Source: Phoronis australis
Taxonomy: Eukaryota > Phoronida > Phoronidae
Assembly: GCA_002633005.1 (NCBI GenBank)
Contig: NMRA01000020.1
Span: forward strand, 1,526,816 to 1,590,815
Direction of reading: 5' to 3'
Length of the DNA stretch: 64,000 nucleotides
Shown: in pieces, positions 27,821-40,152 of the stretch
Layout: the number at the start of each line of letters is the position of its first letter
Numbering within the stretch: the first letter of the stretch is position 1
Made by a program: the position numbers and the translations under genes
The notes under the pieces: model-generated
What the model was told of the DNA's origin: nothing
Database searches by the model: none
The model's input: the letters and a program-made list of their open reading frames with translations, nothing else

Positions 27821-28562
27821 AAGCGACGTCATATTTCATGAGAATGCATGGTATTTGTCACACGGAAAAACGGTTCACATACTTAACGGCTTCTTTTTTA
27901 GATTATTTGAATGAACTAATTCTGTCAAATATGCCAGCTCGAATTTATAGATGTGTCCCTACATGTATGTGCTTTCCATTATTTTTAACATGAATAATTC
28001 TTGGCATAGTCACAAATGTACCCCGTACAGTTTGAACTCTAAGCGAAAGGAGTTTCCAGGATCAGGTAACAAGTTTTTTATTGTTAAAACGTTCGGCTTG
28101 CAATCTTTTGTTGGTGCTCAAGGGTTATATATCAATGTGTATCCGGCATTACAGTAAACACATTTCCCTTGGTAAGCACAACAGAAGCAATGGCATTTTG
28201 GCTAATATTTATCGTATTTCTTCGGGAACAAACGACCATAACAAAAAAATTACGGAGAATTCAATTTCGGAAGCCAATTTGATACAAAAAACACTCGTTT
28301 TAGTCCACTATAGTTTGATATATTTCAGCTAGTGTTTCATTGCCTTGGAGTCTTTGCTAATGCAGTAATTGTCCTGTTCTACACCAAATGAGCGAGACCA
28401 AAGTTTCTGATGGCGACGTATTACAATTTCTTAAAGTGTACACAACATGACTCTAGTACCTCAAAACAAATTTTATTATTATATCTTACTTGATTTCAGT
28501 GCCTTTAGTGCACAGCTCATAAAGAAACACGCAAAAATTAAAAAAAATAATAATTATGTACA

Positions 28563-29232
28563 ACGTCATGGGTTGAACCCAAGTCGTTCGACATACTTTT
28601 CGGATCAGAGACAAAGTGTATAGAGTGAAGTGAAAGTAAAGTACATTTAGCGTCGAGAAGGTTCGTAGAGGGATCAAAAGATGTGTTTCCGGAGGCTGCA
28701 GCAACAGCAGCCAGGCGGAGAACGTCTCGGTGTTCCGAAGGACACCAAAGTTGCGCAGAAGTGGCATCGCTTCGTGCGCCGAACGAGAGTGTGGGACCTC
28801 ATCGTGGACCAAACGATTCGGTCCGGGGCCACTCTGTGTTCTACTTTGAGGACTCGTGTTTCGACTACAGGCACAGGAGATGTTACGACGAAGGCCTGTT
28901 CAATAAAGGACAATATTTATCATTCAGAAACATCGGCTCTTAATTCAGGATCGTCTGTTGGATGACTGGGTTGACTCGCCGAGCCCGAGGTCGCTTCTCT
29001 CGCGGGAGGATCCAGTACGTAAGGCTCAAAGTAGAAAAGTACGCACCCGGAAGCACTTCAAACTTGTTCTCGCTTTCGTGCAACCCCATTTCCTCATCCT
29101 GGCCACCATTCCCGTACGTTTCTTCATAGTATTCATTCAATTCTTGCTCATAATCGTCGTCGCTTTCAAATTCACTGCTCTGCGCCATTGTTCAATGCTA
29201 GTCACTGATCTCTTGTGTTCAACCCATGACGT
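28563..29232 (-). mobile_element. Element with 21-bp inverted ends enclosing an acidic reading frame
   Basis: The left end ACGTCATGGGTTGAACCCAA (28563) matches the right end at 29212-29232 in reverse complement at 20 of 21 bases. Near the right end, on the minus strand, an ATG at 29188 opens an 82-codon frame to 28940: MAQSSEFESDDDYEQELNEY, then YEETYGNGGQDEEMGLHESE, turning basic at its end (REKRPRARRVNP). Further open stretches follow in other frames, one with a Cys-rich CHFC...CCCC segment, as if a longer gene had decayed. I do not recognise the family. Confidence 0.5.
28940..29188 (-). CDS. Unrecognised acidic reading frame inside a transposon-like element
   Basis: This 82-codon frame starts about 25 bp inside the right inverted end of the element at 28563-29232. 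The first 45 residues are rich in Asp, Glu, Tyr and Ser; the rest is hydrophobic then basic. Its position suggests the N-terminus of a decayed element-encoded protein. There is no domain I can name, and chance openness is not excluded. Confidence 0.3.
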   Translation of the reverse strand: MAQSSEFESDDDYEQELNEYYEETYGNGGQDEEMGLHESENKFEVLPGAYFSTLSLTYWILPREKRPRARRVNPVIQQTILN

Positions 29233-30425
29233 CACATGGCGGGAAATGTGAAAATTGGCAAAATTGAAAGAAAAATCAAAATTTCGAGATAATTACACAA
29301 AATAAACAAGGGTTTAGCTAAATTTTACGTCATGCATTTAGTCTGTGGCCACCGGTAATTCAAAATGTGCAAAAATCCATGGTGTGTACTGTTTAAAAAC
29401 ATTGTGGAGGAAGGAAATAAAAGCACACATTTATCTGCAGGCAGGTTCACAGATTGTATCCAGTGCAACAGCAAAAGATCGCCTTTGAGAAGGGCGAGCC
29501 AATAGTTGTAAAATGTGGCGGCGTAGTCCCGTGTTTTAAACAACTTAAAAAGCTGAAAGAAAGCCGGCTAAAGATTTTGGAATCGCTATTGACCAGTCAC
29601 GAAAAAACTGTGTTGAATGAGCAGCTCACAGGTGTGTACCGCACGCGGCCTTCCCTACCGTGTGTTGCATTCACACTCTCTGCTTGTATACCTCTCTTCC
29701 CGCTGTCACGTGTATTTCACTGTTTATTTCGCTATGTATATGTTCAATCCATTGATAGCCTGATGATGAGACATGCAGTCTCGAAATATAGCTAGTGTTT
29801 TAATTTGTTTGTTTATGTCTCTCGGTGTTTTACTTCATACCTGCACGCCTGAAGAAAAGAGACTGTTCTGAAATTACGAGCGTACCAGTATCAAGCTTGC
29901 AAACAAAATGTCTTGAGCACGCGCAACAATTGCATGTTCAGCAAAGGGCATTGCACCGACATTTATACGCTATGAAAAATAAGACGCATAATTTCCATAA
30001 AAACGATATTTTAATTCAGTGAAATTTTTCTCTCGTGTTCTCTCACTTTTAAATCACCAATCTCCGATTAGAATGCGGGTGTCGTGTCGTCGGGATCCTT
30101 TGACTTGAGCATTATAGTCAGTTACTAGTGGTAACCTACTTTAGCAGACGATATTTTCCCGGTCGAAGCTTAGCGTGATAAAATGTGTAGTAAGCTATAA
30201 TAGTTGCTAAACCTTAAGTTATGGATTCACTTTATTTCTATTTTGTTTTATTTTTCAATTGGTTTTGAGTAAAAACATTATTTGACAAAAATAGTTAGGC
30301 TTTTATTAAAAGGTCACGACCTCCGACCCCGGGCCTCTGACATAGAAAGTAGTTACAAAGCCGAGACAACTCGAGAGAGGTAGATCGTTTCATTGCAATG
30401 TTTCTCGTTCAGTATGTGGTATGAA
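29233..30425. other. No recognised gene; one weak candidate exon at 29454-29630
   Basis: A 59-codon open stretch (IAFEKGEPIVVKCGGVVPCF, KQLKKLKESRLKILESLLTS) ends at the donor-like CACAG|GTGTGT. It has helix-like charge spacing, but no neighbour exon or family match is seen. The rest is AT-rich sequence without a named feature. Confidence 0.15.
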
Positions 30426-30588
30426 TAGATTATTACATGTTCTCAGTCGTTATCCCCCTTATCTAGAGCCCTCGTGGATTTTGTAGAATTATCACCCTCG
30501 GGGCTAAGGCCCCTCGGGCGATAAATCTCCAAAATCCACTCGGGCTCTTGATAACGGGGGATAACGACTTCGCAATGTAATAATCTAT
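30425..30588. mobile_element. Near-perfect palindromic fold-back element, about 162 bp
   Basis: AGATTATTACAT and GTCGTTATCCCCC on the left are mirrored by GGGGGATAACGAC and ATGTAATAATCT on the right. Inside, GAGCCC-CGTGGATTTTG mirrors CAAAATCCACTCGGGCTC. The centre is GGGGCTAAGGCCCC-like. This is a compact fold-back MITE or a strong cruciform; no coding capacity. Confidence 0.8.
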
Positions 30589-33500
30589 ATTTATTAACCA
30601 GTCGTGTCGTAACACATTCCAGGTCATGTGAAAAATCTTTTTATTTCCCAGGTCACGGTACATGGCTAGGTAAATTGTGGCGGATTATTTTTGCCGTAAA
30701 ATATGTTATTCGAAATATGCAGAAATTAACACACCTTTCTTTAATCACCGTAACTTACGCTTCCAATTTATCTTGGCTGAATATTCACCTAGTTAATTAA
30801 AACCACTAAACTTGTTCCTAAGTGAACAATGCATTTACATTGAGCACATTTTGGGACACCCTGTAAAACTGTCTGAATTTCTTCAATATCTTTGAGAGTT
30901 GTTTCAAATAGGCAAAAGTTGTCTAGCCTGAGTGTACTTTGGTTTTTGGGATCGAATGATAGATATTTCCCCAACTTCAGCCTGCAACCAAATTCACTGA
31001 AACATCATCGATTCTTATCTCCAAATGATCAAAACTTTATCTATGAATCGGTTGCTTTGCGTAAATACATAAACATGTAAATCATAAACCAAAACATCGT
31101 TGTTTATCAAAACAGAACCTTGTAAACAATTCTCGAAAGCGCTGATGCTCGCAGATTCTTGGCGGGTTATCTGGGGAAAATGGAAGACAGGACATCTCAC
31201 GGGGCTTAGTGGTCCCCCATGAAAGTTTGGTATTGGTATTTTATCGCTATAAAATCATCAGAAATGTTCCTTTTGTAAAACTCACTAATAGTGGTTGGTC
31301 TTCGAGTATCCTATCATTTTTGTTGTTTGCGTCGAATGTCTTGATACTGCTGTGGTTTGCACGAATTTGTTTTGTGCCTTTTCGATGAGTTGAATTCTTA
31401 GCTCCTTCCCCTCGTGGATAGTTGACAGTGTCGGATCTGAAGAGGAGCAAAGAGGCAATTACCGGCCCGTCCGAAAGAGAACCCCTCAATATGAAAGTCT
31501 AAACTTACACGGTTTCGTGGGACTCGAAGCCGATTTCGTTAGAAATGACGTAGTTGGTGGGTGTCATAAAAATCGTCTTTCGCGTGTTCTTGGCGGATAA
31601 TGCACTGTCCTCAAGCAAACGCGCGTACCTTTTTGTCCTCAAAAGCGCGAGTTCTGGGACGTTAGTCATCACAAAAACGTGACTGTGTTCTTGCGAAGAT
31701 TTTTTTTAAGTTCGCGGATATGCTTGAGACACAGTTTATGTCAGACTCACCGATTTCGTTAGATATGACGTAATTAGCGGACGTAACGACAAAAATCATC
31801 TTTTAAACGTTCATTCCATTTGGATGAGCTCACCCTCCACCTCCCCCCCCATCGCAACACCCACATACCCCCTAGGCCCCCTTCACTGTATCCGCCTACT
31901 GCCCGACGAATGGCCGGCGATCGCGGGTACTTGTACTCACGTACATGCTTGTTCCTATATTCCCGAACGGCAGGCGACTTTTTAACTAAATGAAAAAAGC
32001 ATTTTGTCGGGGAACATATATTGTTTTCCCGAGAGGACAATATACAGAAACAGAATCTGTATATTCGGATGTATGTCCCTACGAGACTGAAACGCGAGGT
32101 CGTTAGCCGCTGACATTTTTGATCTAGGAAAAATGTTTGGGAAGCGAACTGATCGAATTGTCGAATTTCTTCTCAAATCTTATTGATTTCTGCGAAAGAT
32201 GAGTACAGGCTGGTGGTCGTTGTCCACTAGAGCTGGAGAATCGTTCACCCTCTCCGTTCAAGTTAGAGCCGTTTACCTGGATTCTCTTCCAGTTCTGAAT
32301 CTAACTCCTCTATTACCCCCAGGGGATGGTGTAACCCGTGATCAGTGAAGGAGACACTAGAGTCGGTACAAGTGGGTCGCTTTTATTCTGATAAACGAGA
32401 TCCCAATGGGCGGTTGGATGCGCCAATGTAAGACCGTGCACTCTCCCGATCTAATGGTAGACCTATGTTGTCCTTGGGAAGAACCAGGTAATGACCACGG
32501 TGTTGATATGTTTGGAAGCATTTTTACTCTTTGAGAGAGGAGTTCGAAAAAGGTAGAAAATCTAAACAAATAGATCGCCAGATGACTCTAACCTAAACAG
32601 AGATGGTGGGCGAAAGCACAGACTGAACGAGACGGCGGGTCGTGGTAGAGTAATATCAACCATTTTAACTGTGAGCAACAGTTTTGCCGGGCTTTTATTA
32701 TGTGCGAACCACGGCGGATAAGCTTTTATCAAGGCGGTGTTATAACCTAAACTGCTTCGCACTCCCAAGGCGGATTAAATGACGGAATTGCCACATTAGC
32801 ATCAAAACTGTAAGTAAGACTGGGTAAGCATCGTTTGAGAAATAATTAAGTTGGAGAAAACATAGCATCTAGGTTTAGTCACGAGGTATTTTTTCATTTA
32901 GTGTTGGCATTGCAATCAATTTCTTTTTAGCAAATACAATTTCCTTTTAAAACAATGCTAACTCATCATTGTAATGAATCCAATTATTCTAAAATTTAAG
33001 AAGATGTTTTTTTTGTCGGACAAAATCAAAAATGACGGCCAGTGCCTGTCTAATTTGATAAAACCGTAAGACTAATTCTTCCTCTTGGAATTTAAAGGTT
33101 TACTTCAAAGTCGAAAGATTTGGAATTAAAAATAAATAATCTTTGCCACCATCTTGTGTGAGTTTGACGACTTTCTTTTGGAAAACAAAGTGCTTTCCAA
33201 TTACATCTACAAAAATTGTTTGGAATGGTATCTCTAAATTTTACCACCAGGGGACGCTCTATAGATCCAGAAATTTGTCTTAAATTTGCGCTTTTTTACT
33301 AATTGCAGCCTATGTAAATATTAGCTGCAGGTGAATATCACACCTAATGGACATTTACGTTCATGGTTTTAAACATATTCTGTTCCATTTGCAATTTGCA
33401 GAATTGGTCAAAATTAAAAGTCAAATTTCAAGTACTGAAATTATCAAGTTTAACACGGGGACTTTCTACTATTATAAAATAAAATGGTTTGTGATATCAA

Positions 33501-33740
33501 AAACAGCAAAACAAAATAACCCCTTCCCCCCACAAAAAAGTGGTCAAAGAAGCGATGTTTTAAGCTTCCGGTAGGTTACAGTCAAGGCTTAAACTGTCCG
33601 TTCTTTCCTAGCCACCAGAAAGCCCCTATTTTGACTAAGGAAAATTTTGAAACCAATTTCATAACCGTAAGTACTTTTTTGACAGAAAGCATGACGAATA
33701 TGCTAGCATTCAGTTCAGTTGCCACATCTTTCAATGTCAC
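30589..33740. other. No recognised gene
   Basis: AT-rich sequence with only short, unconserved open stretches. A C-rich run (CCTCCCCCCC) lies near 31842. I see no exon with both a good splice context and a known protein pattern. Confidence 0.5.
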
Positions 33741-34110
33741 ATTATCGGCGAGAAAAGTGATTTTGTGTCAGCCCCTGCGCGGAACGACCCTGAAATCATC
33801 CTCGTGGTCACACTCAAACCAGGTAGTGTAGTACACTCCTTGCTCTAACGCTGTCACGGTACTGGCTGAGCTGAATCCCACACTCGTGTCAAGAGTCGTA
33901 TTGATCTGGTAAAGTCGCCGGCCTGTGATTTCCGCGAACTGCGGGTAGACAACTGCGAATACTGGCGATTTCACAAAAATATAAAGGATTTTGTTGTTCA
34001 ATAGCCCTGGTTAAGTTCACGACGCCAAGAAGTCTACTTCGTCTAACAATAATCCCGAAAATGCGTTTTTCGGCTGTAAAATCGATTATGCCTCATTAAA
34101 TGTTTGTAAT
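33741..34110 (-). repeat. tRNA-derived SINE-like copy 1
   Basis: On the minus strand a head like CAGCTCAGCCAG...AGCGTTAGAGC (tRNA A-box-like) is followed by a B-box-like stretch and the body word CTTTTCTCGCCGATAAT. The same head and body recur at 43961-44225. Upstream (on the minus strand) words near 34055-34105 also match sequence near 44185-44225. Confidence 0.5.
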
Positions 34111-34299
34111 TATTTCCCAATTGTTAAGTACGCCAGACGACTAAACCTGTCTCAATAAAATAAGTCTCGGTGATATTGTTGTAATTCGGGCATTTCCACA
34201 GGGTGTCACAAAATGTACTCCCAATTCTAATTACAATATTCATTGGCTATTGACTTGGCAACAACTGAGATTAGTGGTTCAAATTCACAAACAGGACAT

Positions 34300-34366
34300 G
34301 GGCGGCGTAGCACTGAAATAAGTGGAGGGGCTATACCCCCCAGCCCCCTATGGTGCACGCCGCCCA
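34300..34366. repeat. Small palindromic element, CATGGGCGGCGT / ACGCCGCCCATG
   Basis: Inverted ends CATGGGCGGCGT and ACGCCGCCCATG enclose about 45 bp including GGGGCTATACCCCCCAGCCCCC. A related copy is at 51413-51490, and its left part occurs also at 50744-50789. Confidence 0.6.
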
Positions 34367-34369
34367 TGC

Positions 34370-34480
34370 ACTGAGGAGATCAAAAATGGAGAGAGAGCAG
34401 AGGTGGTGGCAATAGGAGGACGAGGGAAGCAGAAATTTGGCGAAGTGATATATTTTACCTTCCTACGGGCCTGGTTACGA
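34370..34480 (-). repeat. Remnant of CCAGGCCCGTAGGAAGG family
   Basis: In reverse complement the sequence starts CCAGGCCCGTAGGAAGGTAA and contains CACTTCGCCAAA. The same start and the ACTTCGCCAAA word occur at 55875-55990 on the plus strand. This is a dispersed repeat with hAT-like CAGG ends. Confidence 0.5.
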
Positions 34481-35172
34481 AATAGATTAGCGTGTTAATG
34501 AGTTAAGCCTGCACGCGTCAACTTGGAAAGCCCGTACGCGTTAACAACTAACAGGACTTGGAATTCCACAGTTTAGCGCCATTACATATGTCACCAGGGG
34601 AAAAAAGCAACCAAAGAACAGCCGATAGCAACAGTTTTGAACATTTTCGCCTGTATCCGTAGTTGAAGTATCTATTGCGGTGTCGATGAAGAGTCTATTC
34701 AACAACTTCAACGTGAGCGGGTGATGTTCGTCAAAGCTGTTAGTGGATTCTCGCGGCGAAGTTGGCGACAGTCGGACACTAAACCTAACCGTTCATTACA
34801 TTTGGCAATTTGTGACTAAGAGTGGTCGGAGTGATGCTTTCAACATCTTGTAAGACCTAAGTTTACATGTGCTACCGTCCAAGGCAAGCTGTAGTATTTC
34901 TTATTGCTAATTCATAACGCAAAATTGATATTTCATATTTCAATCTGGTTTAATTTTCTGAAACTGGTTAATCAATAACATTACAATGACTTACCGTGAG
35001 TCTACAGACGACCGCAAGTAACTAAACAATTACTGAAATTATCTTTTCAGTTTGTTACTCAGTGACTAAGGCAACAAGGTGTTGTGGCTTCCAATCCCTG
35101 GGTCAAACCTTTACACTCCAACTCAACTCTATTTTACATTTTCCGTTCTACTTTTGTGCGAACTCGAGATAG

Positions 35173-35795
35173 CTGTTAATTATCCTATTGTCGAGTATAT
35201 GTTACGCAAACAAGTCTCCGAAAGTATCAAGACGACCAATTTGGTTTTGGAATTGCCTTGCATTCGAAATGCGAAAAATGCTCTCTCAGAAGGGCCGCGG
35301 AAGCCATAAGGTAATAATCGGATATAGCGTGCCAGCATTTTGAGAACCAAGGGACCAGGCAGGTGGGAACTGGGCCCTCCGAAATGTAGGAGGACATTTA
35401 AAAATGTTTATGAAAGTCAGCAGAGTAGTCAACTTGAACAAGCAGCTCTTCAGTGCGAAACATCTTATAAATTTTAAATCATGAGACGATATTATAAACC
35501 ATTTTTTTCTAGTCATTCCTTACAAAGTCTGGGCAGAACGCAATGATCTTTTTCTTCTCTTTAGGCATTGGTAGGTTGCAGTCAATTAGAGTACAAACGT
35601 CTGTTTCGCGAAAATAACCTGCGAAATAAGCCTGTTAGCTATGGGAAGCCAAAGTGGAAAACAATCCAGGACACCTATTTTCTATACAAAGATCTCTTCA
35701 AGACAAAACAATCAAAACCAGAATTTATTACGCCAGAGCCTATAATTTATCACATCAGTGTCTACCAAGCTGGATCCCGTGTTTCGCACATGTAG
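35173..35795 (+). CDS. Speculative two-exon gene for a secreted peptide
   Basis: A stretch at 35173-35310 lies between an AG (35171-35172) and the donor GTAATA. It reads LLIILLSSICYANKSPKVSR, then RPIWFWNCLAFEMRKMLSQK, then GRGSHK. A second stretch starts after the strong acceptor TTTTTCTTCTCTTTAG near 35564 and joins in phase 0 to read ALVGCSQLEYKRLFRENNLR, with 56 further residues to a TAG at 35793-35795. The leading hydrophobic run ending CYA looks like the end of a signal peptide, and SRR and QKGR are possible cleavage sites. There is no ATG (it would be in an upstream exon), no family match and no clear poly(A) signal, so chance is quite possible. Confidence 0.22.
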
Positions 35796-36225
35796 TGTAC
35801 GGGAATTAGCTTTCGCTAAGTTTACGCTAGATATGGGAAGTTGCCCTTGTGATATATGCTTAAGTTAGGAAACAAAAACATCATGTAAAGGGTTTACTGT
35901 AATCAATGCTTTTTAAGTATCATTTGTTATTGTCATCAATTTTTTGTTCTTAAATATTGCATTTCATCTTTTGTTCAACACCCATTTTTATAGTTACTTC
36001 GTCGTACACAAATGTCATGGTGATAATGCCAGGAGGTACACAACACAATGTGTCTTTATTGGCATACCTCAAATTCACATGTACAGATAGATTCATGAGT
36101 GTGCGTTTTACTTGTGTAGCTGTGGTGAACAAAGTCCTCAATCAAATTATCTTGGTACTAATCCCCTCATAGTAGAGCGTGGAGTCGATTGCTGTGCAAA
36201 CAGATTGTGTCAGAGAGCGCAGGGA

Positions 36226-36715
36226 TATCGTTGGCCAAATGGGTGAACGTTATGTACGTAAATTACGTGAGTAAATTGATTCTTGATGGAGGCGTAAATC
36301 AATTATGAACAGCGTAAATTAATTATATACGGCGTAAATTAACTTTTAACAGCGTAAAGTATTGCGGCGCAAATTAACTTTGAACGGTGTAAAGTAATTA
36401 TTTGCGGCGTAAATTAACTTTCAACAGCGTAAAGTAAATATTTGCGGCGTAAATTAACTTTTAACGGCGTCAAGTAATTATTTGCAGCGTAAATTAAAAT
36501 TAATTTAGTAATGTGCGTAATTTACGAAGTTAACGTAAATAATTAATTCAAGCCGTTAAAAGATACTTTACGCCGCAAATAACTACTTTACGCCGTTAAA
36601 AGGCAATTTATGGCGCAAATAATTAATTTACTCCGTTAAGAGCTAATTTACGTCACTAGCATTAATTCACTCACGTAGTTTACATGCGAAACGTTCACGC
36701 ATTTGGCCAACGATA
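36226..36715. mobile_element. Complete DNA transposon, TATCGTTGGCC ends, 6-bp TSD, IS3EU-like
   Basis: The terminal inverted repeats begin TATCGTTGGCCAAAT and stay similar for about 50 bp, through the GTGAACGTT and ACGTGAGT words. The element is flanked by perfect 6-bp duplications CAGGGA (36220-36225 and 36716-36721). The interior is built from alternating GCGTAAATTAACTTTTAACG-type repeats in both orientations. 6-bp duplications and a TA-start recall the IS3EU superfamily; that is inference. No transposase is present. Partial relatives: 24783-24953, 49188-49430, possibly 27010 and 45819-46273. Confidence 0.8.
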
Positions 36716-36721
36716 CAGGGA

Positions 36722-39700
36722 AGTTCGCATTTTGAACACAGCAGCTTCTGTGAGACACATGTCTCACACAGTATTGTCTTCCAGCAAATGGAGTCTAATA
36801 CACGCCTATTTTAACGTATCCAGTAAATAACCCTGTACAGTACGCAGATCTTCAAATGATGTTCGGCCGGGTACATGGAGTAGTGTTCGTAGGCAGAAAA
36901 GTCCAATGTCCACGACCAGTTTTAGCCTGTCGCTTCAACGGGTTTGCCGATGTGTACACTGGCCTCTGTTGTAGAGCGTGGAAGAGACAAAAGTAATTCA
37001 ATTTCATTCTCATGACATTATCACTGTCGTCGGCGAGACATTGATGAACGCTTACCTAGTACCGACGTCATCACTTTGAAGAGCCGATGATTGTGGATGA
37101 ACACGCGATATACTGGCATGACAAATTTCTGGTGTGATAAATTGTCGGTGCTGACATGTTCAAATTTTCGGTAATGGCGTGTTTAAATTTTGATTCAGAC
37201 GTGACAAATTATAAGTCTTGACGTGATAAATTTTGTTCTTGAGTTATTTTTTGTTCCTGCAGAATAAAAATAATGTTTTGAAATGTTATTAATTCATGCA
37301 TAAGAGAAAATCTTGGTTTTGAGGAATGTTTGGTCCTGCAGAATAAATTAGATGTTTTGGCCAGTTTTTAAATCTTGCACAGACAATATGTGTCTCCTGG
37401 AATTTTTCCGCTTTGGCTTTCCATACGGTTAGCATTCATTTTACACTAGTCGAAGTTTACACAACTTCCGAAAGTTTCATTATTGAAGACATAAAGCCGA
37501 TGCAGAGGCACAAAACATTTTTGTGCTATGCTCTATTTCGGTAGAAGTTTTTAATTCGCTTTGCCTGTTCACAAAATTATAAAATATAGACAATTTTTAT
37601 TACGGCTTTTCTACGAGGTTATCAGTCTACAACGGTACATTTCTTCCACCCGGAAGTTGTCCTCGTTTATACGTTTGGGTTAGACACGGTCGGTAAACTC
37701 GCAACACCAGAAAACCATTCACAGGAACCAATGTTGTTTCATACGCATTCAATTGGCACAGTAATTAATCATGTGGCTAGATACGCCTTGTATGGCGAAT
37801 AAAGCGAGCTTGAGTTCCGTAGACTGCAAGACATTAGCTTGCACTTGCGCCGAAAAATCTTCGCTTATCGAACTGAAACACTGAATTCGTCCCCATAATC
37901 CAACGCTCGAACCTTGCTGACTAATCACTTCAGTGGCCTCCGTTTTGCCATAACAGGCTATAGCACACGAGCCGCTCGCGAAATTCTCGCGTGATTTTGT
38001 GAAGTTTAGCGCGTTCTTGCTTTTCTCTCGAGAAACTAGGTCTGGAGCCCTCTCGACGAGTGTGAAGCATACTTTTTTGACTTTGGTTTTTAGTTTACTC
38101 CTGAGTCTACTGATTTCTGTCTTTTGGCTTCGGCTTGTACTACTATAATCATAGGCAGACGATTATCGGACATTTAGCCTTAGCCTGGTTTCATGAAACA
38201 GTTTAAATCCTCCCTAGTTCCAGCGATTTTCAGACAATAGCCTCTTCAAGAAGCAGGTTGCTGGTCTTTGCTTTGTTGCTTGGAATTCCAAAGCACCCCT
38301 CGAGCGTGGGAACTGAGGATAGGCAAGCTGGGACTAAATTTAGATCTCAAATACATAATGTGTGCATTTAATGGGGTCAGGAATTCTTCAGTCGTTTTAG
38401 CACTCTGAGAATACTCAAAACTGTTACCACAGACATCCGTGTCGAAAAAACGACATTCATTCAACTTACATGTATGTCTGTGTGAAACGTTCGACCCTTT
38501 GAACATAGATTTTTGGGTTGCTTGATTAGTTTTAATAATTAATATATAAACCTAGTCGGTATCATAGAGTTCAAGGTTTAAAAATCTTTTTACCAAGACG
38601 CAAACGCGGAGAACTGTCTTTTGTAGAAGTAAAACATGTCATAGTCATAATTTGAGGTCTTCATTGAGGGACTGAATTGGTGTCATTTGAGGTCTTCACT
38701 GAGGGACTGTGTCATTTTGAATGCTAAAGCTGCCGTTTCACCCTAGCTCAAAGAATAAAATTATATGCTCCTAGTTACTCTCATGAAGTCGGTATCATAA
38801 CATCCGTTTCCGTTAGTGATATGATTCTATTTCCGTTATGAACTCAAGTCAGACTGGGACAAGCCGAACACTGTACAGTTTTCGAATTTGCGATTATACA
38901 ATAAACTCTGAAACGTTTTCGCGACACGCTGACAGTTTCGATGTTCTCGGTAGTAACGGAAATGAAATCTTATATTGCAATGTTGAGGATGTTGGGCACT
39001 TTAGCAGTTAGTTTTTAAATCATATTCGAAAACATTAAAACGGCGGAAATAAACCCGCCTTCCCTCCTACAAAAAAATTTGATATAGACCACTTACCGTC
39101 ATAGTCTCAAAAATTTCCTGAACAATTACATGTTCACGAACTCTGGCGATTTCCGGCGCTAGCACTTTTGCTAGAAGCAAAACACCAGTAATGTGAACGG
39201 TTACAGTGTGTTATTTTTGCTGGCACTTTGAGTTACCCCAAAACTGCTGGCGTTTTCACTAACACGTCTACGGACAGACCGCTACTACTTCATGGGACAG
39301 TCGGGCGCAGGAGTCTCATCGTCTCATTCGTCACTTCATTCCAGAAAATGGCCGTGTGACACCAATTTTCGCTTAAAAGCGATTCAGTGGTGAGGAAACA
39401 AACTGCTAGCGAGTGACTCTCAGTCCTGGTAGTGTTTTCGTCACCCATGTGAACCCAGTGTTAATCGAATTGGAGGCGATTTCACCGGGCTTCGAAAGAA
39501 CGGACACGTCGACCGCTATTGTTTGAGATCGGGTGTTACAACTTGAAGTGGCTTGTCATCGAGTGTCATTTTATGTCCGGTTATGGCTTTAAGAACTGTC
39601 AGTTCTTAACAAAGCCAAAATCGCTAGTTTTTCATCTGAGTAAATAAGTTGAGACCAATAGTTTTTACTTCTTGGAAGGAACGCGGGTTAATTACATTTG

Positions 39701-40152
39701 CTTTAAATTTAAAAATAGACAACATTATACATTCATTTGGAATTAATGACGTCACAACTATATTGTCTTGCAACTAGAAAATGGTCTCCTCTGCTTTTAT
39801 TGTCGGTGCTTTGCATTGCACACACCAAATTTGTCGCTGACATATTGCGCTTTAAATTGGTGCACTGTTAAGATTACTCCGCCCGACAATATTTAGACGT
39901 GCTTAGTGATTGATATTCTCGCCGCGTAAGCCATAATTATTGGCAGTACAAACGAAGGCGCGTGGCATAATTGCTGTTGAGCTGCGTGTAAGCTGCATGC
40001 GAGTGGATGAAGAGTTGCCAGGATGTTCATAGGTGGAAATAAAGCTCATCGCCAGACGAACACTTTCGTGACAGAGGTTTACAGTTTGCCGTCAACTTTG
40101 TCATGGCGTCAATTCGATGAAGAGTGAGGCGTTGTCTAGAAGCTGTGTCACC
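36722..40152. other. No recognised gene; upstream region of the calcium-sensor gene
   Basis: Contains a decayed GTGACAAATT repeat (about 37100-37240), an inverted structure around ATTCTATTTCCGTTA at 38815-38975, and AT-rich sequence. The last 150 bases before 40153 carry several short upstream ORFs (for example ATGGCGTCAATTCGATGA near 40103), expected in a 5' UTR. No TATA box is obvious. Confidence 0.4.

Noticed and set aside
28674-28913. Cys-rich minus-strand frame resembling a P2X7-type zinc-binding tail
   Set aside because: The Cys spacing and surrounding Trp/Gly residues do not match well enough to claim it.
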